Below, one piece after another: positions 1 through 7,544 of a stretch of DNA of 48,653 nt. Source of the DNA: Eubacterium sp. (GTDB taxonomy: Bacteria > Bacillota > Clostridia > Lachnospirales > Lachnospiraceae); NCBI GenBank assembly GCA_022794015.1, contig JAAWDZ010000037.1, positions 1-48,653 of the forward strand. The letters are read 5' to 3'. The notes under the pieces are model-generated. The model saw only the letters and a list, made by a program, of their open reading frames with translations. It made no database searches and was not told where the DNA came from. Both the position numbers and the translations under genes were made by a program. Numbering within the stretch: position 1 is the stretch's first letter; every line of letters starts with the position of its first letter.

Positions 1-54
1 ATAGACGATAAAGAAAAAGGTACGGAAACAGAGTACAGGGATTTTATGGCTTAA
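1..54 (+). CDS. 3' end of an upstream gene (partial)
   Basis: Frame 1 is open from the window edge to a TAA at 52-54 and would give a charged C-terminal tail of 17 residues ending in RDFMA. The other two forward frames are closed within the first few codons. The stretch is too short to identify, and it could be chance. Bases 55-243 after it hold no gene that I can see, only AT-rich sequence. Confidence 0.3.
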   Translation: MDDKEKGTETEYRDFMA

Positions 55-243
55 ATCGGATGGTACGGATCATAGGATATGAAAAAAATGAAATCCGATG
101 TGCTCTAAGAAAGTAAGCATAAATTTAAGCGTCAGAGCTGTGGTTATAAAGATATATTTTTTAAAAAAGGAATAATATGATATACTGAATATAACGTTTG
201 TCGAAGCGTGTCAAAATACAAAAAGAATCGAGGTGCTTTATTT

Positions 244-1164
244 ATGGTGAAAACGACACTGATGATTATGGCGGCAGGCCTTGGAAGCCGTTTTGGCGGA
301 GGCATCAAACAGCTGGCCCCGGTGGGCCCTGGCGGTGAAATAATTATGGACTATTCGATTTACGACGCCATAGAAGCCGGATTTGATGAGGTGGTGTTTA
401 TTATCCGCCGCGATTTGGAGCAGGATTTCAGAACGGTGATTGGCAATCGAATTGAAAAGGTGCTTCCGGTAAAATATGCATTTCAGGAGCTTACAGATCT
501 GCCGGAAGGATTTTGCGTACCAAAGGGCCGCACAAAGCCCTGGGGAACCGGACAGGCGGTGCTTGCGGCAAAGGGGCTGGTGGAGAATCCGTTTGTTGTA
601 ATCAATGCGGATGATTATTACGGCAAGGAAGCGTTTGTGCGTCTGCACGATTATCTGACAGGAGATCGGGAAAGCCAGGAGGGGATATACGATATCTGCA
701 TGGCGGGTTTTATCCTGAAAAATACATTAAGTGAAAATGGCGGCGTGACAAGGGGTATTTGCGAAGCAAATGACAGCGGATTTTTGCAGAAAGTGACGGA
801 AACGTATGATATTCGCTATGTGGACGGCGTTTTATGTGCAGCGGGCGAAAATGGCGCAAATGTCGTATTGGATGAAAATCAGCATGTGTCCATGAATATG
901 TGGGGTATTATGCCCGGTTTTTTGGATGAGTTGGAAAGCGGATTCAAACGTTTCCTCTCAAAATTGAAACCAGAGGATATTAAAGCAGAATATCTGCTGC
1001 CAGGAATTATTGATAATCTGATTCAGGAGGGCAGAGCAAAGGTAAAGATGCTTGAAACACGGGACAAGTGGTTCGGCGTGACCTACCAGGAAGACAAACA
1101 GAGTGTAACCGATGCCATTCGCGCATTGATTGAGCAGGGAGTTTACAAAGAAAAGTTGTTTTGA
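244..1164 (+). CDS. Sugar-phosphate nucleotidyltransferase family protein
   Basis: Predicted to activate a sugar phosphate with an NTP to make an NDP-sugar in the cytoplasm, which suits the glycan genes downstream. The N-terminus has the NTP_transferase signature MAAGLGSRFGGGIKQLAPVG (the glycine-rich loop and lysine that bind the nucleotide), and a later VINADDYYG holds the acidic pair that would bind Mg2+. The length is 306 aa. A GTG 36 nt upstream keeps the frame open, but the ATG at 244 has AGGTG eight bases before it and starts right before the conserved loop, so I chose it. The specificity (glucose, mannose, choline or other) cannot be read from the sequence. The next gene follows after 32 bp with its own ribosome binding site, so the two may be cotranscribed. 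Confidence 0.8.
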   Translation: MVKTTLMIMAAGLGSRFGGGIKQLAPVGPGGEIIMDYSIYDAIEAGFDEVVFIIRRDLEQDFRTVIGNRIEKVLPVKYAFQELTDLPEGFCVPKGRTKPWGTGQAVLAAKGLVENPFVVINADDYYGKEAFVRLHDYLTGDRESQEGIYDICMAGFILKNTLSENGGVTRGICEANDSGFLQKVTETYDIRYVDGVLCAAGENGANVVLDENQHVSMNMWGIMPGFLDELESGFKRFLSKLKPEDIKAEYLLPGIIDNLIQEGRAKVKMLETRDKWFGVTYQEDKQSVTDAIRALIEQGVYKEKLF

Positions 1165-1196
1165 TACAGAATTACAGTTTGAGGAGATGACAGAAT

Positions 1197-4007
1197 ATGC
1201 GAATAAGAAATAATGGGAAGATCCGAATATGGAAAGCGGCGCTACTACTGCTTCTTGCAGTAATTTTTGCGGCGGCAGTAAAATCGGAACCCATACATGC
1301 TGCCACACGGAATGTTACGATGAAATCCTGCAAGTTAAACGCCAGCGGTAAAAAGCTTACCGTAAAGGCAAAAGTAAAAACAAAGACGAAGGCAATGGGA
1401 AAAAAGCTGTATCTTCTGGGCTTAAACGCCAATGCTTCCGAAAGCGGGAAGAAAAGCAATAAGCCTCTGGCGTCTGTCAAGACAAAAAAAGGGACGATAA
1501 CCTTTCGGGTAAATTACAGCGATGCCATGCTGTATCAGAAGTTTGTGGTAGCTTATAAAAAGAATAAGAAATATACCATTGTCAGCGATGCCCGGTATAT
1601 TACAAATCCTGAAGTTCTGGCTTCCTATACGGGAAAGGGGCCAACGGCGTCCTCCAAGAAAGGACTGCAGGTAGAAGAGCTGTCCGATTCACTGGAAATA
1701 GGAACGCAGCATGCGGTAATAAACTGGACGCTGAATTCGCTTTTAAATAACAAAGCCATCCACAAGACAGAATTTACATATAAGGGCAAGACCTATTATT
1801 TTGACGCAGACCAGCTGCAGCGCAACGATGAACAGGTACAGGCATACAATGCGGCAGGAGTACGGGTAAGCGTTATCCTGCTTTTGCCAAAAGATTCTGC
1901 TTCAGCCGGAACAGCTTCCATGCAGTTTGGCGGGACTTCGATTACGAAATTCTCTTCTTTTAAAACTTCTACTTCAGCGGGCTGCCGTACTTTTGAAGCA
2001 GCTATGACATATCTGGCTATGCGTTATGGGACCAAAGAGAATCTGGTCTGCGGCTGGATACTCGGAAATGAAGTAAACAGCGCGGTTATCTGGAATTACG
2101 GAGGCGGCAAAAGCCTGGATACATATATGGTCAATTATGCAAGGGCATTCCGGATTTGCTACAATGCCGTAAAAAGTGTCAGTAAAAATTCCAGAGTTTA
2201 TATCAGTCTGGACAACAACTGGAATAAGGATCTGGACGGAAAAGGCAAGCAATATTTTAGTGCGAAGGCGACCGTGGACAAATTTTATGAAAAATTAAAA
2301 GCCCAGGGAAAAATCAGTTTTCAGATTGCATTCCACGCATATCCGCAGGGAATGTCGGATCCTATATTCTGGGACGATACCCAGGCTACCAGTTCCAAAA
2401 ACACGCCGATTATCAATTTTAAAAATATCAAAGTGCTGACCAGCTACGCGAAAAATAATTTTGGCAAGAACTGTACCGTTATGCTCTCTGAGCAGTCCTT
2501 CAATTCCAGCAGAGGCCAGGAGGTGCAGGCGGCGGCATATGCATACGCTTATTATATCAGTGAGAGCAACAGCCGGATTGAAGCGTTTATTTACGGCAGG
2601 GAATTTGACCATCCCGATGAGATTAAGAGCGGGTATAACTGGGGGCTGTGTGACAACTGGCATAGTAAACGTCTGATTTGGAGCGTATTTCAGTATATTG
2701 ATACAGCAAACTCCTTTGATTTTACGGATCCGCTTTTAAAATATACGAACCTGAAAAAGTGGAATAAAATAAGCGGCTTTAACAGATCTAAATTTACAAA
2801 GAAAGCGTCTAAGCTGAAGAAGGCAGCGATTTTGTCAATTGTCCCGGCTTCCTCTACATCGCTTACACTGACATGGGAGAAGCTTAATACCGGAGACGGT
2901 TACGAGATTTATCGGGACGGAGTACAGATAGCCACAATTACTGGAAACTCAACAGTAACTTACACGGATAAAAAGTTAAATACAGGCTCCGCACATCAGT
3001 ATCAGGTACGCATGTTTAAGAACGCGCCCGGCAAAAAGCTCTATGGCACATTTTCTGATGTGGTTTGGGCGTCCGTTACCGCTGCAAAAGCAGAGATTAA
3101 TGAAAAGAACTGCGAAGTAGATGGCAATACCATTAAAATTGCATGGAAGAAAATGTCAGATGTGTCAGGATATGAGATTTACCGCTCTATGGAACAAAAT
3201 GGCACCTATACGCTGCTTGCTGCCATTGCAGCAGATAAAACGTCTTATAAGGACAGCGACACGGTAGCAGGAACGACCTATTACTATAAAGTGCGTGCAT
3301 ATGCCCAGGCAGGCGGAGCCAATTGTTACGGAGAATTTTCAGCAACAACCGCACAGGTTGCAAAAATTCAGCTGACCGTCAGCATTGCAGACGGAAAGGT
3401 TGTTCTCAACTGGACTAAATGGCTGGATGCGGATCGTTACCGTATCTACTGCAAGCCAGATGCGGCAACGGGATATAAGCGTATCATAACAGTAAATGGG
3501 CTTACATACAGCAGCAGCCAATATAAAAATGCTCAAAATCAGATGACGGATTTTGTTATCGGTGAGAGTTATTGCTTCCGCGTCAGGGCAGAATTCGGAG
3601 ATGGGACTTACAGCAAGTACTCTAACGTAGTTGAGATCGTGATAGACGGACAGATAAATCCGGTGGGGATTTCGGCAGAGACGGAAAATGAATCATTGCA
3701 ACCCGAAACAGAGACGGAAGGTGATCCATCAGAACCCGAAACAGAGACGGAAGGTGATCCATCGGAAGCTGAGACAGAGACAGAAAATGAATCGTCAGAA
3801 GAGGAAAATGAAGCAGAAGACAGATCATTAGAAGCTGAAACTGCAACAGAAGATGGGTCGTCAGAAACGAAAACGGGAGATGGCTCATCGGAAGCTGAAA
3901 CAGAAGAAAGATCGTCAGAAACGAAAAATGGAGCGGAAAGTGAATTGCCGGAAGCGGGAACAGGGGCTGGTGCAGACGGTGAACTGACAGCAGTGAAAAC
4001 GATATAG
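1197..4007 (+). CDS. Secreted DUF5722-like glycosidase-like protein with FN3 domains
   Basis: A 936-aa exported protein. A basic N-terminus and hydrophobic core end near an AHA-A type cleavage site at about residue 35. Residues about 150-530 resemble the DUF5722 family (assigned from memory), a TIM-barrel-like domain: WILGNEVN places Glu292 and MLSEQSFN places Glu432, the spacing expected for acid/base and nucleophile of clan GH-A retaining glycosidases. Three fibronectin type III modules follow (about 540-830), each with the YEIYR...YYYKVRAY pattern. The last 110 residues are Glu/Thr/Ser-rich repeats without LPXTG or a membrane anchor. ATG 1197 has GAGGAG ten bases upstream. Catalytic activity is inferred; no substrate can be named. 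It probably acts on or is held by cell-wall glycans. Confidence 0.75.
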   Translation: MRIRNNGKIRIWKAALLLLLAVIFAAAVKSEPIHAATRNVTMKSCKLNASGKKLTVKAKVKTKTKAMGKKLYLLGLNANASESGKKSNKPLASVKTKKGTITFRVNYSDAMLYQKFVVAYKKNKKYTIVSDARYITNPEVLASYTGKGPTASSKKGLQVEELSDSLEIGTQHAVINWTLNSLLNNKAIHKTEFTYKGKTYYFDADQLQRNDEQVQAYNAAGVRVSVILLLPKDSASAGTASMQFGGTSITKFSSFKTSTSAGCRTFEAAMTYLAMRYGTKENLVCGWILGNEVNSAVIWNYGGGKSLDTYMVNYARAFRICYNAVKSVSKNSRVYISLDNNWNKDLDGKGKQYFSAKATVDKFYEKLKAQGKISFQIAFHAYPQGMSDPIFWDDTQATSSKNTPIINFKNIKVLTSYAKNNFGKNCTVMLSEQSFNSSRGQEVQAAAYAYAYYISESNSRIEAFIYGREFDHPDEIKSGYNWGLCDNWHSKRLIWSVFQYIDTANSFDFTDPLLKYTNLKKWNKISGFNRSKFTKKASKLKKAAILSIVPASSTSLTLTWEKLNTGDGYEIYRDGVQIATITGNSTVTYTDKKLNTGSAHQYQVRMFKNAPGKKLYGTFSDVVWASVTAAKAEINEKNCEVDGNTIKIAWKKMSDVSGYEIYRSMEQNGTYTLLAAIAADKTSYKDSDTVAGTTYYYKVRAYAQAGGANCYGEFSATTAQVAKIQLTVSIADGKVVLNWTKWLDADRYRIYCKPDAATGYKRIITVNGLTYSSSQYKNAQNQMTDFVIGESYCFRVRAEFGDGTYSKYSNVVEIVIDGQINPVGISAETENESLQPETETEGDPSEPETETEGDPSEAETETENESSEEENEAEDRSLEAETATEDGSSETKTGDGSSEAETEERSSETKNGAESELPEAGTGAGADGELTAVKTI
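3698..3800 (+). repeat. 33-bp tandem repeat coding for Glu/Thr-rich tail
   Basis: Nearly identical 33-nt units encode SEPETETEGDP-like repeats, followed by more diverged copies out to about 3950. The region gives the preceding secreted protein an acidic, probably unfolded tail and is a likely site of repeat-number change. Confidence 0.75.
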
Positions 4008-4061
4008 AAATTACAGTTTCCGGGCGTCTGTTTTGCAGATTCGAAAAGTATACGTCAGACA

Positions 4062-4283
4062 GAGGGCAGGGTACGCAGCCGGGAGTTGTGTGACAGGTTA
4101 AGGGGTTCTAAGATATCTCATACAGATGTTCTGATGCTGACGCAACCGCTGCAGATGCGCCGTCCATGGCGCGGCTGCAGCTTGCCCTGCCATCCGTGGC
4201 AGGGCATTGCTATGTACTGAATGGAATACCTGAGAACCCCTAAAACCTGTCACAAGGCCCCGACTGCGTATCCTGCGGCCTCA
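4062..4283. repeat. Long imperfect inverted repeat with two nested hairpins
   Basis: This fills most of the 371-bp gap between 4008 and 4378. The left arm (4066-4110, containing GTGACAGGTT..GGGGTTCT-like sequence) pairs with the right arm (4231-4276, containing AGAACCCC..AACCTGTCAC), and looser pairing continues inward. Inside are a hairpin at 4148-4181 (GCTGCAGATGCGCC / GGCGCGGCTGCAGC) and a perfect 10-bp hairpin at 4183-4206 (TGCCCTGCCA, loop TCCG). The fold would be a branched cruciform about 210 bp long. It could be a MITE-like element or a structured intergenic RNA. No coding potential was recognised in it. Confidence 0.75.
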
Positions 4284-4319
4284 TTCCAATACTTCTCCAC
4301 ATAATCTCCAAACAAATAA

Positions 4320-4347
4320 TTGCTATTTTTGGATTTCGTGTTATGAT
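4320..4347 (+). promoter_or_regulatory. Candidate sigma-A promoter
   Basis: TTGCTA at 4320-4325 and TATGAT at 4342-4347, spaced by 16 bp, lie 31 bp before the ATG at 4379. Confidence 0.45.
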
Positions 4348-4378
4348 AGTGTTATAGAATTTTACGGAGGGATCAGGT

Positions 4379-4882
4379 ATGCTGCATCAGCCGACAAAAT
4401 GGAATCTGCTAATGCGTCTGTATGCTTATAATAGAAAGCGGTTATACTGCACTTTGATGGCAGTATTTTTTGCTGTGGGGATTTTGGGGAATCTGGCGTT
4501 TGGCAGCCCTCTGATGCCTGATGGGAGCGATACGGCTGCGGCGCAAGAACAGGTACAGGAAGATGGTAGTTTATTTGCAGAAGAACTTTTACCAGATGCC
4601 GCTATATTGCCGATGGGGATGTCTGGCAGAATTACGGCAGAGAAAACGCTGCAGGGAATGGACGATTTCTGGACTGCGCCGAATGCCGGAAGCACCGGGC
4701 AGAATGTATATCAGGGGTTTAAGCTGGCTACAGCGCTGCCGTTTGAAGGAGAATGCGCGCAGCTTTTCTGCTGCGAACACCAAAGGCGGCGGCTGTGGCC
4801 GGGGGAGAAGAAGATACGCCTGTTTCATGTCGTGGCTTTTATACATTGGACGGATGGAAAGAAAAAATCTTGTTTTGCATAA
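4379..4882 (+). CDS. Hypothetical membrane or secreted protein, possibly frameshifted
   Basis: The start ATG 4379 has a good GGAGG seven to nine bases upstream and a candidate promoter before it. The 167-aa product has a basic N-terminus, one hydrophobic segment at about residues 24-42 (signal anchor or signal peptide), then an acidic, Gln/Asp-rich stretch. I do not recognise the family. After about residue 123 the composition turns abruptly rich in Cys, Arg and Lys. The +2 frame from about 4750 to 4920 reads more like normal protein (TPVSCRGFYTLDGWKEK), so a single frameshift near 4750 may have broken the gene. The following response regulator starts only 31 bp later, so the two may have formed an operon. 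Confidence 0.45.
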   Translation: MLHQPTKWNLLMRLYAYNRKRLYCTLMAVFFAVGILGNLAFGSPLMPDGSDTAAAQEQVQEDGSLFAEELLPDAAILPMGMSGRITAEKTLQGMDDFWTAPNAGSTGQNVYQGFKLATALPFEGECAQLFCCEHQRRRLWPGEKKIRLFHVVAFIHWTDGKKKSCFA

Positions 4883-4913
4883 TGGAGATCAAGCAAAACA
4901 GGAGGTTAAAAAA

Positions 4914-5612
4914 GTGGAAGTAGGGACAAAATACAAGATATTGTCGATTGATGAAGAGAGGGAAGTACAGTATTTTTTAAAGAAAAAATTTTTGCAGAAC
5001 GGGTATAAATTTTATACGGCCAGGGACGGGAAAGAGGGAATGGTTCAGCTTGCCAATACCTGTCCGGATTTGGTCCTGCTGGATTTGATTTTGCCGGATA
5101 TGGACGGGATTGATTTGATTCGCAGGATGCGCCAGCTGTCGGATTGTCCGCTGATTGTCGTGTCTTCGAAGGAGCGGGAGCAGGATAAGGTGTCTGCGTT
5201 GGATGCGGGGGCGGATGATTATGTGACGAAGCCGTTTGGCTCAGAGGAGCTTTTGGCGCGTATCCGATGCGCATTGCGTTTTCGGAAGCTATACGGCGGC
5301 CAGAGCAGCTATCAGAGGAAGGAGCTGCAGGTGGATTTTGAGAAGCGAATTGTACTTTTGCAGGGAGAGCAGGTGCATATGACGCCGGTGGAATATCGGA
5401 TCATGGAATATCTTGCGAGAAATTCGGGCAAGATGATAACCTACCAGATGCTATTAGAGAAAATATGGGGGCCGTATGCGTCCGGAAACAATAAAATCCT
5501 CCGTGTGAATATGACAAATATCCGCCGGAAGATCGGAGATAATCCGGCGGAGCCAAAGTACATATTTACGGAAGCCGGCGTGGGCTACCGGATGGCGGAA
5601 TCTTCGGAATGA
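4914..5612 (+). CDS. OmpR/PhoB-family response regulator, KdpE-like, orphan
   Basis: A cytoplasmic two-component regulator of 232 aa. The receiver domain (about 1-118) has the phospho-acceptor aspartate in LVLLDLILPDMDG, the switch serine in IVVSSK and the lysine in VTKPFG. The winged-helix domain (about 135-230) has the OmpR-type pattern MTPVEYRIMEYLARN and ends TEAGVGYRM, closest in feel to KdpE. An open frame runs back to 4521, but the GTG at 4914 has AGGAGG eight bases before it and begins at the receiver fold, so I use it. No histidine kinase or kdpFABC gene is in the window. Its target genes are unknown; the nearby polysaccharide operon is one possibility. Confidence 0.85.
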   Translation: MEVGTKYKILSIDEEREVQYFLKKKFLQNGYKFYTARDGKEGMVQLANTCPDLVLLDLILPDMDGIDLIRRMRQLSDCPLIVVSSKEREQDKVSALDAGADDYVTKPFGSEELLARIRCALRFRKLYGGQSSYQRKELQVDFEKRIVLLQGEQVHMTPVEYRIMEYLARNSGKMITYQMLLEKIWGPYASGNNKILRVNMTNIRRKIGDNPAEPKYIFTEAGVGYRMAESSE

Positions 5613-5743
5613 TTTTCCCGTCCGTCCGGATGGCGTCCGGTTTTGTGTACGAATACTTCGTATATATTCCATACGAAGCTGATTATGATAATCAGAATTC
5701 CTGTAATTGCAATTACATAATCAAGTACGCTGGTCAGATTCAT
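5585..5743 (-). CDS. 52-aa single-pass membrane microprotein, antisense to regulator end
   Basis: On the minus strand an ATG (5741-5743) preceded at eight bases by AGGGGG opens a 52-codon frame ending in TAG at 5585-5587. The product starts MNLTSVLDYVIAITG, continues as one strongly hydrophobic helix to about residue 27 and ends in a charged His/Arg/Glu-rich tail. The frame overlaps the last 28 bp of the response regulator tail to tail. A good Shine-Dalgarno, clean topology and stop support a real gene. It resembles small regulatory or type I toxin-like membrane peptides only in architecture. I do not recognise its family. Confidence 0.5.
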   Translation of the reverse strand: MNLTSVLDYVIAITGILIIIISFVWNIYEVFVHKTGRHPDGRENHSEDSAIR

Positions 5744-5872
5744 AGCAGATACCCCCTAAGTTATGATAGGCACAGCATAGCAGGAAAAGGGGCGGTCTGG
5801 AGGAAAATACGGAAAAATTCATAGACTGCTTACGTAAAACAGAACAAAATAAACGTTTTTTTAGCAGACAGG

Positions 5873-5892
5873 CAGCTTATCGGAACTGTTAC
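5873..5892 (+). repeat. Small dispersed repeat, copy 1
   Basis: CAGCTTATCGGAACTGTTAC matches the copy at 32071-32090 at 18 of 20 positions and shares its core with the copy near 25862-25880. Confidence 0.5.
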
Positions 5893-5922
5893 GCTGTCAG
5901 GAGCAGATTACAGGATATACAT

Positions 5923-5959
5923 ATCCCCTGAAGCCGGAAAATGGCAGAGGGGGATTTTT
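5923..5959 (+). terminator. Candidate rho-independent terminator
   Basis: ATCCCC (5923-5928) pairs with GGGGAT (5950-5955), with a small inner GCC/GGC stem, followed by TTTTT. It lies just upstream of the glycan operon promoter and would end transcription coming from the regulator side. Confidence 0.5.
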
Positions 5960-5985
5960 GATCTGAATTTGGGAAGATCCAGAAT

Positions 5986-6014
5986 TTGACATCCTTCCTG
6001 TTTGAAGGTATAAT
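5986..6014 (+). promoter_or_regulatory. Consensus sigma-A promoter of the polysaccharide operon
   Basis: TTGACA (5986-5991) and TATAAT (6009-6014) are both exact consensus and are separated by 17 bp. The first start codon is about 38 bp downstream, so this should be a strong, constitutive promoter. Confidence 0.85.
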
Positions 6015-6051
6015 AAAATAATTTACAGGGAACAGGTAAATGGAGGAAGAT

Positions 6052-7020
6052 ATGAAGTTAACAGCAATTGTTCCATGTTATAACGAGGAAGCGGCCCTGC
6101 ATTTTTTTTATGAAGAGATGCAAAAGGTCATGCAGGACATGCAGTACGTGGATTTTGAACTGCTTTTTATTAATGACGGCTCCAAAGATAAAACGCTTGA
6201 GGTGATTAAGGAGCTTGCGGCAGAGGACAACCGTGTGAAATATGTTTCCTTTTCCAGGAACTTTGGCAAGGAAGCGGCTATTTATGCGGGACTTACGTAT
6301 TCGGATGGAGATCTGACGGCAATTATGGACGCCGATTTACAGGATCCGCCTTCGCTTTTGCCTCAGATGTATGAGGCGATTGTGGAAGAGGGATATGATT
6401 CGGTCGCGACAAGGCGGGTGAACCGTAAGGGAGAGCCGCCGATCCGGTCGTTTTTTGCGCGCTGCTTTTACCGACTGATGAATCGGATTTCCAAGGCGGA
6501 TATTGTGGACGGGGCGAGGGATTACCGTCTGATGAACAGGGCTTTTGTGGACGCCATGTTGAAGATGAGCGAATATAACCGCTTTTCAAAGGGCTTGTTT
6601 GGCTGGGTAGGCTTTGATACGAAATGGTTGGAATTTGAAAATGTAGAACGGGTGGCAGGAGAAACAAAGTGGTCTTTCTGGAAACTGTTTTTATATTCGA
6701 TAGATGGGATTGTAGCGTTTTCTACAATGCCGCTTTCGATTGCGGCGTTTTTGGGAGTTACGATGTGTGCGGTTTCGGCCGTCGCTGTTATATTTACAAT
6801 AGTAAGGCAGCTTTTATACGGCGGTTCTGCGTTTGGCTGGCCGTCTATGGTATGTATTATTATGTTCCTGGGGGGAATACAGCTTTTATGCATCGGTATA
6901 TTAGGCTCATATCTGGCTAAGACTTATCTTGAGGTAAAAAGACGGCCCGTTTTTATTTGTAAGGAAACGAATAAGGCAAAGACCGGGGAACAGGTAAAAG
7001 ACAGTGAGGAAGCGCAATGA
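6052..7020 (+). CDS. GtrB-like polyprenyl-phosphate glycosyltransferase
   Basis: A GT2 enzyme of 322 aa, predicted to move a sugar from an NDP-sugar to undecaprenyl phosphate on the inner membrane face. The N-terminal GT-A domain starts VPCYNEE and has the nucleotide-binding FINDGSKD and the metal-binding DADLQD (Asp93-Asp98). Two C-terminal membrane helices (about 224-250 and 255-290) anchor it, as in GtrB/YkcC proteins. The ATG at 6052 is preferred over that at 6040 because the GGAGG lies between them and the family begins at this point. It overlaps the GtrA-like gene by ATGA, which indicates translational coupling. With GtrA and a GT-C transferase it would form a three-part system that decorates a surface polymer with side sugars. 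Confidence 0.9.
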   Translation: MKLTAIVPCYNEEAALHFFYEEMQKVMQDMQYVDFELLFINDGSKDKTLEVIKELAAEDNRVKYVSFSRNFGKEAAIYAGLTYSDGDLTAIMDADLQDPPSLLPQMYEAIVEEGYDSVATRRVNRKGEPPIRSFFARCFYRLMNRISKADIVDGARDYRLMNRAFVDAMLKMSEYNRFSKGLFGWVGFDTKWLEFENVERVAGETKWSFWKLFLYSIDGIVAFSTMPLSIAAFLGVTMCAVSAVAVIFTIVRQLLYGGSAFGWPSMVCIIMFLGGIQLLCIGILGSYLAKTYLEVKRRPVFICKETNKAKTGEQVKDSEEAQ

Positions 7021-7541
7021 AGGGGATAGGAGCGTTGTTATGGGAGAAAATCAGGACGGTTGTGCTTTTTTTCTTAAATCTGCTGTTTCGGATTTGGCAT
7101 AAAGAACTGACGCAGGAGGCGGAGGATTCTTTTTTGCAGTTTGTCAAATTCGGTCTGGTCGGAGTCAGCAATACCGTGGTGAATTATGTGATTTATGTGC
7201 TCTGTCTTCTGCTGATTGAATCGGCGGGACTGTGGGAAGAATTTGATTATCTGGCAGCAACGGCAGTTGGGTTTGTGCTCAGTGTATTATGGTCCTTTTT
7301 CTGGAATAATAAGTTTGTATTTACCGTGGAAGAGGGCGCGCGGCGATCGGTGTGGAAGGCGCTTGTTAAGACATATATTTCCTATTCTTTTACGGGATTG
7401 TTTTTAAACAGTATTCTGATGTATGTATGGGTAAAGGTATTTCATATATCGGAATTTCTGGGACCGATTTTTAATCTGCTGCTTAGTGTGCCGGTTAATT
7501 TCCTGATTAATAAATACTGGGCATTTAAAAAAGAGGAGTAA
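7017..7541 (+). CDS. GtrA family lipid-linked sugar flippase
   Basis: A 174-aa membrane protein with four predicted helices and the GtrA signature FVKFGLVGVSNTVVNYVIY at the start of the domain and FLINKYWAFK at its end. GtrA proteins are believed to flip the undecaprenyl-phosphate-linked sugar made by GtrB to the outer face. The start overlaps the GtrB-like stop by 4 bp, and the next membrane protein begins 3 bp after the stop, so the three are made together. Confidence 0.9.
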   Translation: MKGIGALLWEKIRTVVLFFLNLLFRIWHKELTQEAEDSFLQFVKFGLVGVSNTVVNYVIYVLCLLLIESAGLWEEFDYLAATAVGFVLSVLWSFFWNNKFVFTVEEGARRSVWKALVKTYISYSFTGLFLNSILMYVWVKVFHISEFLGPIFNLLLSVPVNFLINKYWAFKKEE

Positions 7542-7544
7542 GCT

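Larger units (their letters stand above)
5744..5985. other. Intergenic region before the glycan operon
   Basis: No gene is seen here. It contains a copy of the small repeat (5873-5892) and a hairpin plus T-run (5923-5959). A perfect 16-bp palindrome TGTAATTGCAATTACA lies just outside at 5702-5717, inside the microprotein frame, and might be an operator. Confidence 0.5.

Noticed and set aside
5609-5824. 71-aa plus-strand frame after the response regulator
   Set aside because: No ribosome site; it is the complement of the minus-strand microprotein, whose frame is far better formed.
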